Assembly (NCBI GenBank): GCA_964464595.1
Contig: CAYXGW010000012.1
Span: 1-64,000, forward strand
Direction of reading: 5' to 3'
Source: JADFJB01 sp964464595
GTDB taxonomy: Bacteria > Zhuqueibacterota > JdFR-76 > DREG01
DNA length: 64,000 bases
Part shown: positions 44,281 to 53,082 of the stretch, in pieces
Layout of the letters: every line of letters begins with the position of its first letter
How positions within the stretch are numbered: the first letter of the stretch is position 1
Notes under the pieces: generated by a model
Told to the model about the DNA's origin: nothing
What the model saw: only the letters and a program-made list of their open reading frames with translations
The model's database searches: none
Translations under genes and position numbers: made by a program

Positions 44281-44792
44281 AATATCAGGTTGAAATTGCC
44301 GGAAAGCAATACCATTTGAATGTTCAAAATCAAAATTCAACAATACAGTTATTTCATAATGGGAAACCCGTGCAGATTGATTATAAGATGATCCATCCTT
44401 CAGGTTTGTATTCCCTGGTTTTATCCGGAAAGCAATACAGGGTTTGGGTTGAACAAAATAACGAAAGTAGTTATAAGGTTTCCGTGAATCATGAAACCTT
44501 GAAAGTTGAGTTGAATGACGAGAGACAATTACTGAAGAAAACAATCGGCAAAGATGAAAGTTCTGATTCCGGAGTAATGATTGTTCGTGCCCCGATACCA
44601 GGACTAGTATTGGATATTGAAGTTGAACTTGATCAAGAAGTAAATAAAGGGGATGGTCTGGTAATCATGGAAGCCATGAAAATGGAAAATGAAATTAAAT
44701 CTCCAGGCAAAGGAAAAGTAAGCAAGATCCTTGTGAAAAAAGGGGATGCGATAGACAAAGGTCTGGTATTGATTGAATTAACATCTAATTAG
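44277..44792 (+). CDS. biotin carboxyl carrier protein
   Basis: The 171-residue protein has a beta-rich N-terminal half similar to the BT domain that connects carboxylase and carrier in fused alpha subunits, then a C-terminal biotinyl domain ('VRAPIPGLVLDIEVELDQEV', with the biotinylated Lys in 'IMEAMKMENEI'). It is thus the detached C-terminus of a propionyl-CoA carboxylase alpha chain. It overlaps the carboxylase by 4 bp. The biotin ligase that modifies it is two genes downstream. Confidence 0.93.
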   Translation: MKYQVEIAGKQYHLNVQNQNSTIQLFHNGKPVQIDYKMIHPSGLYSLVLSGKQYRVWVEQNNESSYKVSVNHETLKVELNDERQLLKKTIGKDESSDSGVMIVRAPIPGLVLDIEVELDQEVNKGDGLVIMEAMKMENEIKSPGKGKVSKILVKKGDAIDKGLVLIELTSN

Positions 44793-44800
44793 AAAGCAAC

Positions 44801-45181
44801 ATGCCTATCTATGAATTTCGCTGCCGGGACTGCGGTAAACAAATTAGCGTCCTCATGAGGATAAACGATCGATCTGAGAATTTTCATTGTCCGAGTTGTA
44901 ACAACACAAACATTATAAAATTGTTATCCAGGTTTGCCTCACCAAAATCAGAAGATGCTCGTTTGGAAAGCCTTGCTGATCCTTCTAAATGGCGGGGTCT
45001 TGATGAGAATGATCCAAAATCTATGATAAATTTAATGAAAAAGATGGGTAAAGAGATGGGAGAAGAAGCAGGAGAAGGTTTTGATCAAATGATTGAAGAA
45101 GCAGAAGAAGAAGCTTATAAAGGAAGTTCGTCAAAGGGGACTGATGACAATCTTTATACTCCTGGCGAGCTTTCGGGATAA
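44801..45181 (+). CDS. FmdB-type zinc-ribbon protein
   Basis: The 126-residue product begins 'MPIYEFRCRDCGKQISVLM' and has the second knuckle 'FHCPSCNNTN', the CxxC...CxxC ribbon of the FmdB/regulatory family. The rest is acidic and helical ('KKMGKEMGEEAGEGFDQMI'), unusually long for the family. Function in this family is unclear; a link to formamidase regulation comes from one member only. It overlaps the birA start by one base within the carboxylase gene run. Confidence 0.85.
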   Translation: MPIYEFRCRDCGKQISVLMRINDRSENFHCPSCNNTNIIKLLSRFASPKSEDARLESLADPSKWRGLDENDPKSMINLMKKMGKEMGEEAGEGFDQMIEEAEEEAYKGSSSKGTDDNLYTPGELSG

Positions 45182-45972
45182 TGGAGAAAATCTACTTAAA
45201 TTCAAAACTCCAATGCATAGGGAAACAGATTTATCATTTCGAATCCGTCACATCAACAAATGACGTATTACTAAAATTAATTCAGAAATCAAAAACAAGT
45301 GATCAAAATAAAATACCAGAAGGCACCATTGTTCTTGCTGAAGAACAAACAGCCGGGCGTGGACGGTTAAACAAGAATTGGCATGCCCCAAAGGGTAAGG
45401 GGCTGTGGTTATCCATCTATTTGACGCCGAGATTTCTTGAGCTTCCAAAAGCCTTCTTGATTACTTTTTGTGCAGCGACGGCAGTAGCCCAGGTTGTAAA
45501 GGATTTCTTTCAATTATTTCCTCAAATAAAATGGCCCAATGATGTTTTATTAAATGGTTCAAAATTTTGCGGGATCCTTTCGGATACTAAATCTGATAAA
45601 AATTTATTGGCGCAGGCAATACTTGGCATTGGTATCAACGTGAATCAGAATCAGGCTGAATTTGATGAAAAGACAAGTGTGAATGCAACATCCTTGCGGA
45701 TTGAACATGGCGGGGATATTGATAGAATGAAATTATTGCAAAGAATAATAGAAAGATTGGATGCCAATTATACACTATTAAAATCGAAGAGATTTGAGGA
45801 TATGTTGGAAGATTGGAAAAAATTTGCTACATTTTTAGGCCGGCCAGTTACTTTAATCGATGGAAAGATGACAAAAACTGGTATTGCCACAGGTATTGAT
45901 GAAAATGGCGGGCTTATATTGAATTGCAATGGAAAAGAACAAATCTTTTATAACGGTAGTTTGGTATTATAG
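45181..45972 (+). CDS. birA: biotin-[acetyl-CoA-carboxylase] ligase
   Basis: The 263-residue monofunctional ligase (no N-terminal DNA-binding domain) attaches biotin to the carrier protein via biotinyl-AMP. Motifs: 'HFESVTSTNDVL', the biotinyl-AMP loop 'EEQTAGRGRLNKNWHAP' (GRGR), 'LWLSIYLTP', 'IKWPNDVLLNGSKFCGIL' (catalytic Lys) and 'LGIGINVNQ'. The C-terminal SH3-like cap is present. Its place just after the carrier gene explains the locus: activation of the enzyme encoded upstream. Confidence 0.95.
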   Translation: MEKIYLNSKLQCIGKQIYHFESVTSTNDVLLKLIQKSKTSDQNKIPEGTIVLAEEQTAGRGRLNKNWHAPKGKGLWLSIYLTPRFLELPKAFLITFCAATAVAQVVKDFFQLFPQIKWPNDVLLNGSKFCGILSDTKSDKNLLAQAILGIGINVNQNQAEFDEKTSVNATSLRIEHGGDIDRMKLLQRIIERLDANYTLLKSKRFEDMLEDWKKFATFLGRPVTLIDGKMTKTGIATGIDENGGLILNCNGKEQIFYNGSLVL

Positions 45973-45975
45973 AAT

Positions 45976-46770
45976 ATGGATGATCTCTTATTAACCATTG
46001 ATGTCGGGAATACACACACGGTTTTAGCTGTGTTTAAACATAAGGATTTAATTATTCATTGGCGGTTAAGTACATCCGTTACACGCACGGAGGATGAAAG
46101 CTGGATTGCAGTTAAAATGCTGTGTGACTCCGGCAGAATTCCATTTGAAAATATTAATGATGTAGTTATCACATCGGTAGTTCCTGAAACGACACAAGTT
46201 TATACTCGCATGGTAGAGAATTATCTGCATTTTTCACCAATCATCATTTCAAGCGATCTTGATTTGGGTATACAAATTCACTACAATGATCCTCATGCAG
46301 TTGGGGCGGATCGTCTTTGCAATGCAATTAGTGGTTTTGAAAAATATGGTGGACCGCTTATCATCGTAGATTTTGGCACTGCAACCACTTTTGACGTTAT
46401 CGCAGAAAATGGCGATTATTTGGGAGGCATAATCGCTCCCGGCGTTGAAACTTCCGCAATGGATTTATGGAGGCGTGCGGCAAAATTATTTGAAGTCGAG
46501 CTAAGTTTTCCTGAAAAAATTCTTGGCACAAATACCGAAACCAGTATGCAGTCAGGCATCATGTATGGTGCGGTTGAAATGGTGAATGGTCTGGCCAGGA
46601 GATTGTCTGAAGAACTTAAGTCAGATAAAGAAGTACAGGTCATTTCTACGGGTGGATTAGCCGCAGTCATTTTGCAGAAAGAAACCGTAATCAAACAAAA
46701 CGAGCCAAATTTGACTCTAGATGGTATGCGGATAATTTATGAGAGACTTAAGTCAAAATCTGAAATTTAG
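45976..46770 (+). CDS. coaX: type III pantothenate kinase
   Basis: The 264-residue ASKHA-fold kinase starts the CoA pathway by phosphorylating pantothenate. Motifs: 'LLTIDVGNTHTVLAVF' (phosphate loop), 'DPHAVGADRLCNAI' (GADR), 'IIVDFGTATTFDVI' and 'YLGGIIAPGVETS'. CoaX needs a monovalent cation and is not inhibited by CoA. It follows birA by 3 bp, the common birA-coaX pair. The 300 bp after it contain only a palindromic element. Confidence 0.95.
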   Translation: MDDLLLTIDVGNTHTVLAVFKHKDLIIHWRLSTSVTRTEDESWIAVKMLCDSGRIPFENINDVVITSVVPETTQVYTRMVENYLHFSPIIISSDLDLGIQIHYNDPHAVGADRLCNAISGFEKYGGPLIIVDFGTATTFDVIAENGDYLGGIIAPGVETSAMDLWRRAAKLFEVELSFPEKILGTNTETSMQSGIMYGAVEMVNGLARRLSEELKSDKEVQVISTGGLAAVILQKETVIKQNEPNLTLDGMRIIYERLKSKSEI

Positions 46771-46822
46771 ATTAACTTGGATAATTCATGAATTATAGTT
46801 TTAGCCTTGAAGTTTCCAAAGT

Positions 46823-46973
46823 TGTCATCCCGTCACGCAGGATGCTACAGAGCGTCGTTCACGAATGCTTTCAGGCTGCGTCCGAGAACCCCAAAATGTC
46901 ACCCCCGAGTGCTTTTATCGGGGGTCTATGGGCTTGTGTACAAGATTCCCGATAGGAGCATTCGGGAATGACA
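46823..46973. repeat. about 150 bp palindromic repeat after coaX
   Basis: Outer arms tgtcatccc (46823-46831) and gggaatgaca (46964-46973) pair with one extra base. Inside are cccccga/tcggggg (46902-46908 and 46918-46924) and attcccga/tcgggaat hairpins. Design as for 10849-10955 and 22668-22771. It occupies most of the 300 bp gap between coaX and the next gene; the rest shows nothing. Confidence 0.7.
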
Positions 46974-47069
46974 GTTTCATAAACCGGTGAAAAAGTTCAT
47001 GAATAGTCCAGGTTAACTAGAATAGTTTAAAACCATCTTAAAGAATATTAAAATCCGGATAGGGACTTT

Positions 47070-47627
47070 TTGAAAAAATCAAATCACAAATCCAATATCG
47101 TGATTGAAAAATTAGCACAAATCCTTTCGGGATATTATGATGTTCAAAAAGATATTTTTATTAACGGTCGAAAAAGTGAGTTACTTGCGCAATCCAAGCA
47201 AAAACTCCAACATTATGCCATAAGTAAAAAATTGATAGTCGATGAATCTCAATTAAACGACTACCTGGTCATTCAAAGTGAAACTTCAGCCCCAACGCAA
47301 GAACTTTTGAGTACTCATTTTTCCTGGTTAGAAGAGTGGGCTAAAACAAAAACTTCATCTGAGGAACGCCACATGAGATCGAGATTTGTCCTGGTTCTAT
47401 TGTTGGAAGAAAAATGGATTCCTTTGAATTTTGAACGGATAGTGAAGAAGTATTCTAAATCCTATTGGTTGAAATTTGGAATTAATGGATGGTATGAAAC
47501 CATGATGATCTGTTATCACCTCCCAACTGATTCTATTTACTCAAATCGAAGAAGTAAAGATTTCTTAAGTCTACTGGAAAAAATATCGGAATTTGATAAG
47601 TCTGAATTAACCAAACAGGAGATTTGA
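47070..47627 (+). CDS. hypothetical soluble protein
   Basis: This is a 185-residue helical protein with a TTG start ('LKKSNHKSNIVIEKLAQIL' in sense codons) and no clear ribosome site. Features: 'ISKKLIVDESQLNDYLVIQ', 'RHMRSRFVLVLLLEEKWIPL', and a Tyr/Trp-rich stretch 'SYWLKFGINGWYETMMICYH'. No signal peptide or membrane span and no family I recognise. Its stop overlaps the region just before cstA, so the two are probably cotranscribed and it might relate to CstA control; that is a guess. Confidence 0.55.
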   Translation: MKKSNHKSNIVIEKLAQILSGYYDVQKDIFINGRKSELLAQSKQKLQHYAISKKLIVDESQLNDYLVIQSETSAPTQELLSTHFSWLEEWAKTKTSSEERHMRSRFVLVLLLEEKWIPLNFERIVKKYSKSYWLKFGINGWYETMMICYHLPTDSIYSNRRSKDFLSLLEKISEFDKSELTKQEI

Positions 47628-47629
47628 TT

Positions 47630-49267
47630 ATGAAAGCTCTATACATGATGCTGATGGCAGTTGCTTGCCTGGTTCCCGCTTATGTATGGTATGGCCGGTT
47701 TTTAGTTAAACGGTTCAAAATTGATCCCGATAGGCCAACGCCTGCCCATACTATGACAGATGGCGTTGATTATGTTCCTGCAAAAGCGCCAGTTCTTTTG
47801 GGTCACCATTTCGCATCAATTGCTGGTGCAAGTCCTATTGTCGGGCCTATTTTTGCTGCAGTATTTGGTTGGGTCCCGGTTTTCTTGTGGGTTATTTTCG
47901 GGTCAATTTTTATTGGCGGAGTTCATGATTTTGCTTCGATTATGGCTTCAGTTCGTCACAAAAGTAAATCTATCGGTGAAATCATTCATCAATACATTGG
48001 CGATCTGGGTAAAAAACTATTCCTGATTTTTGCATGGGCCACTTTAATTTTGGTCATTGCCGTGTTTACGATTTTGGTAGCGAGAACGTTCAGCAATGTG
48101 CCGGAATCTGCAACAGCATCATTGTTGTTTCTTGGTTTGGCGCTTATTTTTGGAGTTGGGATTTATAAGTGGAATTTACCCATTGGACCGGCTTCAGTTT
48201 TAGGTGTTCTCTTGCTTTTGGGATGCATCGGCCTGGGGATCATTTTCCCGTTAAAATTATCCGTTACAACTTGGACGATAATCTTATTGGGTTATATTTT
48301 TGTGGCGTCTGTAACACCTGTATGGGTTCTGCTGCAACCCAGGGATTATCTAAATTCTTTTTTGTTATATATGTTGATTTTAGGAGCAGGTATTGGAATC
48401 TTAATTTCGAATCCAGAAGTTCACCTTGCCCCGTTAACCTCTTTCAAAACAAGCATTGGCTTTATGTTTCCATTACTTTTTGTAACGGTAGCCTGTGGCG
48501 CCGTATCGGGATTCCATTCCATGGTTGCTTCGGGAACAACATCCAAGCAGTTGGATAAGGAATCTGATGCCAAGGTAGTTGCCTATGGAGGTATGTTAAT
48601 TGAAGCTATGTTGGCAGTGGTTTCATTGATCGCGGCTGCTGTATTGACTACGGAAATGTATCAAAGTTATATAGGTACCGGCGGCGGTGGTCCAATAACA
48701 TTATTCGCCGAGAGTGTCGGTAAATTTATTTCAAGCTTGGGTATTCCCATTCATATTGGCACCACTTTCACGGCACTCGCTGTATCTGCATTTGCTTTAA
48801 CTTCGTTGGATACGGCTACCAGGCTAACCAGATTTTGCTTTCAAGAATTTTTCGAAGGAAAAAAGGGAGAACCTGTTTCTAAAATTGCCGGGAATCGTTT
48901 TGTAGCAACAGCAGTGTGTGTGGCTTTTGCCGGCGCCCTGGCTCTAAGTGGTGAATGGCAATTGATCTGGCCTATCTTTGGTTCTGCAAATCAACTAATG
49001 GCTGCATTGGCGCTTCTGGCAGTTTCAGTCTGGCTGGCTAAAATCAAAGTCAAAAATGGATTTATCATTTATCCGATGTATTTTATGTTTACCATTACTA
49101 TTTTAGCGTTAACGATTATAATTGTACAAAACATTCAGCAAGGCAACTATTTGCTTACAGTGCTTGCTTTTGGATTATTATTTGTTGCGCTGATGTTGGC
49201 CTGGTTGGCTTTTGTAGGAATGAAAAATAAAGAAACGGTGTCTGGGCAGAATATCCCGGCTTCATGA
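47630..49267 (+). CDS. cstA: CstA-family carbon-starvation/peptide (pyruvate) transporter
   Basis: ATG 47630 has CAGGAG eight bases upstream; a TTG two codons before is not needed. The 545-residue protein has about 15 to 16 transmembrane helices and the CstA signatures 'DYVPAKAPVLLGHHFASIAG', 'ASPIVGPIFAAVFGWVP', 'GAVSGFHSMVASGTTSKQL' and 'LTSLDTATRLTRF'. It is shorter than E. coli CstA (about 700), matching the compact bacterial form. Family members import peptides or pyruvate during starvation, which suits a proteolytic heterotroph with several secreted peptidases. Confidence 0.93.
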   Translation: MKALYMMLMAVACLVPAYVWYGRFLVKRFKIDPDRPTPAHTMTDGVDYVPAKAPVLLGHHFASIAGASPIVGPIFAAVFGWVPVFLWVIFGSIFIGGVHDFASIMASVRHKSKSIGEIIHQYIGDLGKKLFLIFAWATLILVIAVFTILVARTFSNVPESATASLLFLGLALIFGVGIYKWNLPIGPASVLGVLLLLGCIGLGIIFPLKLSVTTWTIILLGYIFVASVTPVWVLLQPRDYLNSFLLYMLILGAGIGILISNPEVHLAPLTSFKTSIGFMFPLLFVTVACGAVSGFHSMVASGTTSKQLDKESDAKVVAYGGMLIEAMLAVVSLIAAAVLTTEMYQSYIGTGGGGPITLFAESVGKFISSLGIPIHIGTTFTALAVSAFALTSLDTATRLTRFCFQEFFEGKKGEPVSKIAGNRFVATAVCVAFAGALALSGEWQLIWPIFGSANQLMAALALLAVSVWLAKIKVKNGFIIYPMYFMFTITILALTIIIVQNIQQGNYLLTVLAFGLLFVALMLAWLAFVGMKNKETVSGQNIPAS

Positions 49268-49379
49268 AATGACATGATTCAAATTATTATTTTGAAGCGG
49301 AACTTCAATTCCAAATATGTTTGATCTTAATGTGGATGGGCATTTGATTATTTATATGTATTCAGCAAAGGATTAAACG

Positions 49380-50546
49380 ATGACAAAATATCAAGACACG
49401 GATTTCATGGAGTTCGAATCCTTACTGAGCGAAGAAGAAATAATGATTCGCGATACGGTAAGGGAATTCGTAGACGAAAATATAATTCCTGACATCGCCA
49501 AACATTTTGAGGAAGGAACATTCCCGAGTCATATTTTACCGGGCATGGCTGAGCTGGGACTCTTTGGTGCAAATTTATCCGGCTATGGCACAGCCGGGGT
49601 GAACAATGTTTCATATGGGTTGATGATGCAGGAACTTGAGAGAGGGGATAGCGCAATCCGAAGTTTTGCATCGGTACAAGGCAGTCTGGTCATGTACCCA
49701 ATCTTTACTTTTGGGGATGAAGAACAACGGCAGAAATGGCTGCCGGAGTTGGCTTCCGGGCGAATGATCGGTTGTTTCGGCTTAACGGAAGCAGATTCCG
49801 GATCCGATCCGAATAGTATGAAGACCCGTGCAGTAGAAGACAATGACAGCTACATTTTGAATGGATCAAAAATGTGGATCACCAATGGCACGGGCGCAGA
49901 CATTGCTATCGTTTGGGCAAAAATGGATGGCAAGGTGCATGGTTTTGTTGTGGAGAAAGGCACACCGGGATATGATGCGCCGGAAATAAAGAATAAACTT
50001 TCCCTGAGAGCGTCAGTGACTTCCGAGTTGGTTTTCGAGGATTGCCGTATTCCAAAATCAAATCGTCTTCCGAATACATCCGGTCTTAAATCTGCATTGT
50101 TGTGCTTAAATCAAGCACGTTATGGCATTGCCTGGGGTGGAATCGGATCTGCTATGGCATGTTACGAAGAAGCGCGAAATTATTCTCTCGAAAGGATTCA
50201 ATTCAAAAAGCCGATTGCTTCATTTCAGATTACCCAGGAAAAGTTAGCGCTTATGTTGACAGAGATCACTAAAATGCAGTTTTTTACACTTCAGTTGGGC
50301 AGGCTCAAAGATCAGGGGAAATCAAAACATTACCACATTTCCATGGCTAAGAGGAATAACGTTTATTGGGCATTGGAAATTGCCAGAATAGCCCGGGAAA
50401 TTCTAGGGGCCAGCGGTATCGTCGGTGAATATCAAGCCATGCGCCATTCTGCAAATTTAGAATCGGTAAAAACCTACGAAGGTACTCATGAAATTCACAC
50501 ATTGATCCTGGGTGAACATATAACCGGGATTGCTGCGTTTGAATAA
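49380..50546 (+). CDS. glutaryl-CoA dehydrogenase-like acyl-CoA dehydrogenase
   Basis: The 388-residue FAD enzyme matches the GCDH branch: 'ELGLFGANLSGYGTAGVNNV', 'SFASVQGSLVMYPIFTFGDE' (the SVQxSLVMxPI signature of glutaryl-CoA dehydrogenases), 'CFGLTEADSGSDP', 'NGSKMWITNG' and the catalytic Glu in 'KTYEGTHEIHTLILG'. It would oxidise and decarboxylate glutaryl-CoA to crotonyl-CoA in lysine/tryptophan breakdown, using an electron-transfer flavoprotein. It is alone here; other genes of that route are not in the window. Confidence 0.9.
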   Translation: MTKYQDTDFMEFESLLSEEEIMIRDTVREFVDENIIPDIAKHFEEGTFPSHILPGMAELGLFGANLSGYGTAGVNNVSYGLMMQELERGDSAIRSFASVQGSLVMYPIFTFGDEEQRQKWLPELASGRMIGCFGLTEADSGSDPNSMKTRAVEDNDSYILNGSKMWITNGTGADIAIVWAKMDGKVHGFVVEKGTPGYDAPEIKNKLSLRASVTSELVFEDCRIPKSNRLPNTSGLKSALLCLNQARYGIAWGGIGSAMACYEEARNYSLERIQFKKPIASFQITQEKLALMLTEITKMQFFTLQLGRLKDQGKSKHYHISMAKRNNVYWALEIARIAREILGASGIVGEYQAMRHSANLESVKTYEGTHEIHTLILGEHITGIAAFE

Positions 50547-50613
50547 TAGATTTTCAGTCATTTTCAGTAATACCATCTTCATTATTCATCTTCCTTGCTA
50601 TTATTGCAGATAA

Positions 50614-50729
50614 CGCTAACCTGTGCTGCCTCTAACCGACTTCCAAAGAATACCAAAAAATGGAAAGATGTAGAAAATCTAAAGACTTTTGATTAGACAC
50701 CGCTGTTAGAGGTCTGGTGCAGTGGGTGA
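50614..50729 (-). other. attC-like imperfect hairpin H
   Basis: cctctaac (50629-50636) and gttagagg (50705-50712) are perfect inverted repeats, and the adjoining acgctaacctgtgctg and agtgggtg/ctggtgcagt pieces pair further out (50614-50628 with 50713-50729) with bulges. Read on the minus strand it begins about 58 bases after the frameshifted lipoprotein gene. Same architecture as 51239-51363. Confidence 0.5.
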
Positions 50730-50786
50730 TTCGGGGCTGTAGTCTCCGTTTTCTCTTATTACGGTTCTAATCGACTAAAATCGGCA

Positions 50787-51196
50787 TTAAAGAGTCGACG
50801 TACTCCAAGATATTTTCCACGCACCATTCTCCATTATGAACTCTATCATTAGCTCTTTTGTGCCTTTATCCTTAAAATATTTTGTCACCTTGCAAGATGC
50901 CCCATCACCCCTAATGCTAACTTCGCGTACATCCACTTTTTCTAGATTACCGTTCCGAGTGTATTTGTCTAAAATTCCCTTCAAACCACCTGCTCGAGCT
51001 CCAATTGGGCCTTCTATATTTCGAATTCCTTCTTGCGATAGGTACTGCTTAGCTTCATTGTATTTGCCTTCATTAGCTGCTTTGTAGAATTCCTTGATAA
51101 CTTGTTCTGGATCGCTTTTTATCGATGAGCAGGCCGCAACCCCCAGTATAATGCCAGTTATAAGCAGTAAGTGAGTGATGCCCTTAAAGTATTCAT
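50787..51196 (-). pseudogene. DUF4878-like lipoprotein with frameshift in signal peptide
   Basis: ATG 51196 has AAAGGAG seven bases upstream but its frame stops after 12 codons. One base out of frame the coding continues without interruption to 50787: 'GITHLLLITGIILGVAACSS' (a lipoprotein signal, lipid Cys) then 'DPEQVIKEFYKAANEGKYNE' and 'AKQYLSQEGIRNIEGPIG', 'VTKYFKDKGTKELMIEF' and 'ENGAWKISWSTSTL'. This is the cystatin-like DUF4878 layout. A one-base indel near 51180-51187 either disables the gene or is a sequencing error. The sense part alone lacks a usable start. Confidence 0.7.
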
Positions 51197-51238
51197 ATGC
51201 ATTCTCCTTTCCATTTTGATTTAATGCCTTCGCTTAAT

Positions 51239-51363
51239 TACTGGTTTCAGGCGACAGAAAAGCAGGAGATCGAGCTTGAAAAATGCAAGGAAGTTGAACC
51301 CAAACCCATTTTGAAATCCAAAAACCATGAGCTTTTTTGTTCGCCTGGAAACCATGGTTAGGC
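51239..51363 (-). other. attC-like imperfect hairpin I
   Basis: ctggtttcaggcgacagaaa and agc (51241-51263) pairs with gcttttttgttcgcctggaa and accatg (51331-51356): TGGTTTC(C)AGGCGA and AAAAGC match, with single extra-helical bases as in attC. The outer right end is GTTAGGC (51357-51363), a canonical GTTRRRY core. On the minus strand it follows the HEPN gene stop by 27 bases, starting GCCTAAC. Best-formed of the series. Confidence 0.6.
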
Positions 51364-51390
51364 TAACATATTGCAATTAAAAAACATTAT

Positions 51391-52797
51391 TTAAGATAAT
51401 ATTTTACTTTCAAGATAATTAAAAAAGTCTTCTTTTTTTAAAAAAAGATGTTTATTTATGAGTGTATTCCTTAGACAATCCCAAACTAAATGTTGAAGTT
51501 TTTCTAATAATTGAATGTCCTCTTTCAATTCCCCATGATGTATATATGAGCTTCTTAAAATATAAGATTTCTTAATTAAATTAATAATGTCTTTTCTTTT
51601 AATGGGGTCTGTTTCTATCAAAAATGATAAACGTAATCCAAGCATAGTCTGGATAGATTCACTAGTATCTTTTAATAATAAAGTTTCAAGTGATACAAGA
51701 TTAAAAACAAGTTTTTCATGAAATTCAATTGGAGCTATTGCCTTACTAAAAAGATTCATAGAATTTAAAAGTATATCTTCAAAGTGATTTCTTTTTCGTT
51801 TTGTTATTAAATCTACCGCATTATCAATTCCTATTTGATGAAAAAATTCAATATCTTTATCTCTAATTTTCCAGGTACGCTCACGTTTTTCTGTGATTGA
51901 ATTTTGAATTATTGGGATCGTATTTTCAAATATAAAAAAATGATCATTTGGAATTAGTATGTGACCCATTCTTCCTAAATAGGATGGGATTTGTGGTAAA
52001 ACGGCAGATGGAGAGAAAAAGCGAAGTATTTTTAGCATTTTTTCAGTTTCATTTACGGCAATATCAATTGCTTTATCTTGTTCAGCATTTAATATCAGAG
52101 ATGAAAATACAGTCCCTTGGTAGCTTTTTCTTATCCTTTCAAAACCTTCGATTATTTGCTCTTTTTCTCCTGGATTTGATTTTAAAGAACCATTTAACAT
52201 TTCATTAAAAAATTTTTTAGAAAAATATTCAAAATATACATTACCTAATTTGAAAGGATTCTGTATTGAAATATTTGATAGAGGGATTGATATCTTTATT
52301 TTTTTTACTGCATCATTTGATTTGTTTTGTAAATAGTCTAGAAATTCAACTTTTTGATCAATGTTCCCTTTATAGAGATTTTCAAACCAGTTAAAAAAAG
52401 TTTCTTGGATAAATGCAGAACTTAAAATTTCTTTAAATTGCTTTTTTAGTGATAACTCTTCAACCAATTTTCTAAATTCAATGTAATTATCACCAGATAG
52501 ACCAATCGGGCTTTCATCCGTTTGAAAATATTTTGACACTTCTTTTCCAAATCTGTTAATTTCTCCAGCAAATTTTACCTCAAATATTTGTTTGTCTGTC
52601 AGTGTTTTTGTAGGAATGTGTGATTCGGATGATTTAAATTTTTCTCTTTTTTTTCTTATAGGTGCTGGTTCTAATTTTAAAAGAAAATCTCGTGATTTTG
52701 AATTGAAATATTTTAAAGCATTCTCTGGTAAATTAATTTTCATATTTCGATGATTATTTTTGAAGCCTAACATTGTCGATAGATGGAAACTTTCCAT
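51391..52797 (-). CDS. Apea-like HEPN-domain protein, putative RNase
   Basis: The 468-residue, AT-rich gene encodes a soluble protein. The C-terminal quarter is an Apea-type HEPN domain: 'KLVFNLVSLETLLLKD', 'LGLRLSFLIETDPIKRKDII', 'KSYILRSSYIHHGE' with the RxxxxH active-site motif (Arg-Ser-Ser-Tyr-Ile-His). The long N-terminal part (lysine-rich, helical) is unrecognised and may sense the trigger. HEPN proteins of this kind often act as RNases in toxin-antitoxin or antiphage systems. There is no antitoxin beside it. The start ATG lies inside a palindrome and may instead be at 52743; the upstream triple palindromes suggest tight control. Confidence 0.75.
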   Translation of the reverse strand: MESFHLSTMLGFKNNHRNMKINLPENALKYFNSKSRDFLLKLEPAPIRKKREKFKSSESHIPTKTLTDKQIFEVKFAGEINRFGKEVSKYFQTDESPIGLSGDNYIEFRKLVEELSLKKQFKEILSSAFIQETFFNWFENLYKGNIDQKVEFLDYLQNKSNDAVKKIKISIPLSNISIQNPFKLGNVYFEYFSKKFFNEMLNGSLKSNPGEKEQIIEGFERIRKSYQGTVFSSLILNAEQDKAIDIAVNETEKMLKILRFFSPSAVLPQIPSYLGRMGHILIPNDHFFIFENTIPIIQNSITEKRERTWKIRDKDIEFFHQIGIDNAVDLITKRKRNHFEDILLNSMNLFSKAIAPIEFHEKLVFNLVSLETLLLKDTSESIQTMLGLRLSFLIETDPIKRKDIINLIKKSYILRSSYIHHGELKEDIQLLEKLQHLVWDCLRNTLINKHLFLKKEDFFNYLESKILS

Positions 52798-52880
52798 CTA
52801 ATCAACTTATATAACTGGAAATCTTTCCAGTTATTATGATATTTACGTGCACAATAATGGAAAAATAAGTTGTATTTTTC
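52782..52880. promoter_or_regulatory. three GGAAA/TTTCC palindromes at the HEPN promoter
   Basis: gatggaaactttccatc (52782-52798) spans the start codon; aactggaaatctttccagtt (52813-52832) and ggaaaaataagttgtattttt plus cc (52858-52880) follow upstream. All are dyads of TGGAAA/TTTCCA with growing central spacers. They look like successive sites for one dimeric regulator or an RNA-folding control region over the ribosome site. Confidence 0.55.
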
Positions 52881-53082
52881 CTTGTATTTTTTGATATATT
52901 GGGTAACGTGGAAACAAAAATAATATAACTCAACCAAAAATGAATCACAACCAAAAATTTAAACCCAATCCGGATTACGAATATGAATGAATATTTTAAT
53001 CAGATTTGTGCCTGGAGGGATTTGTATTCCCCAATATTTTAGATTAATTGTATTATGTCGAACTCACATCATTTAGCAGATT

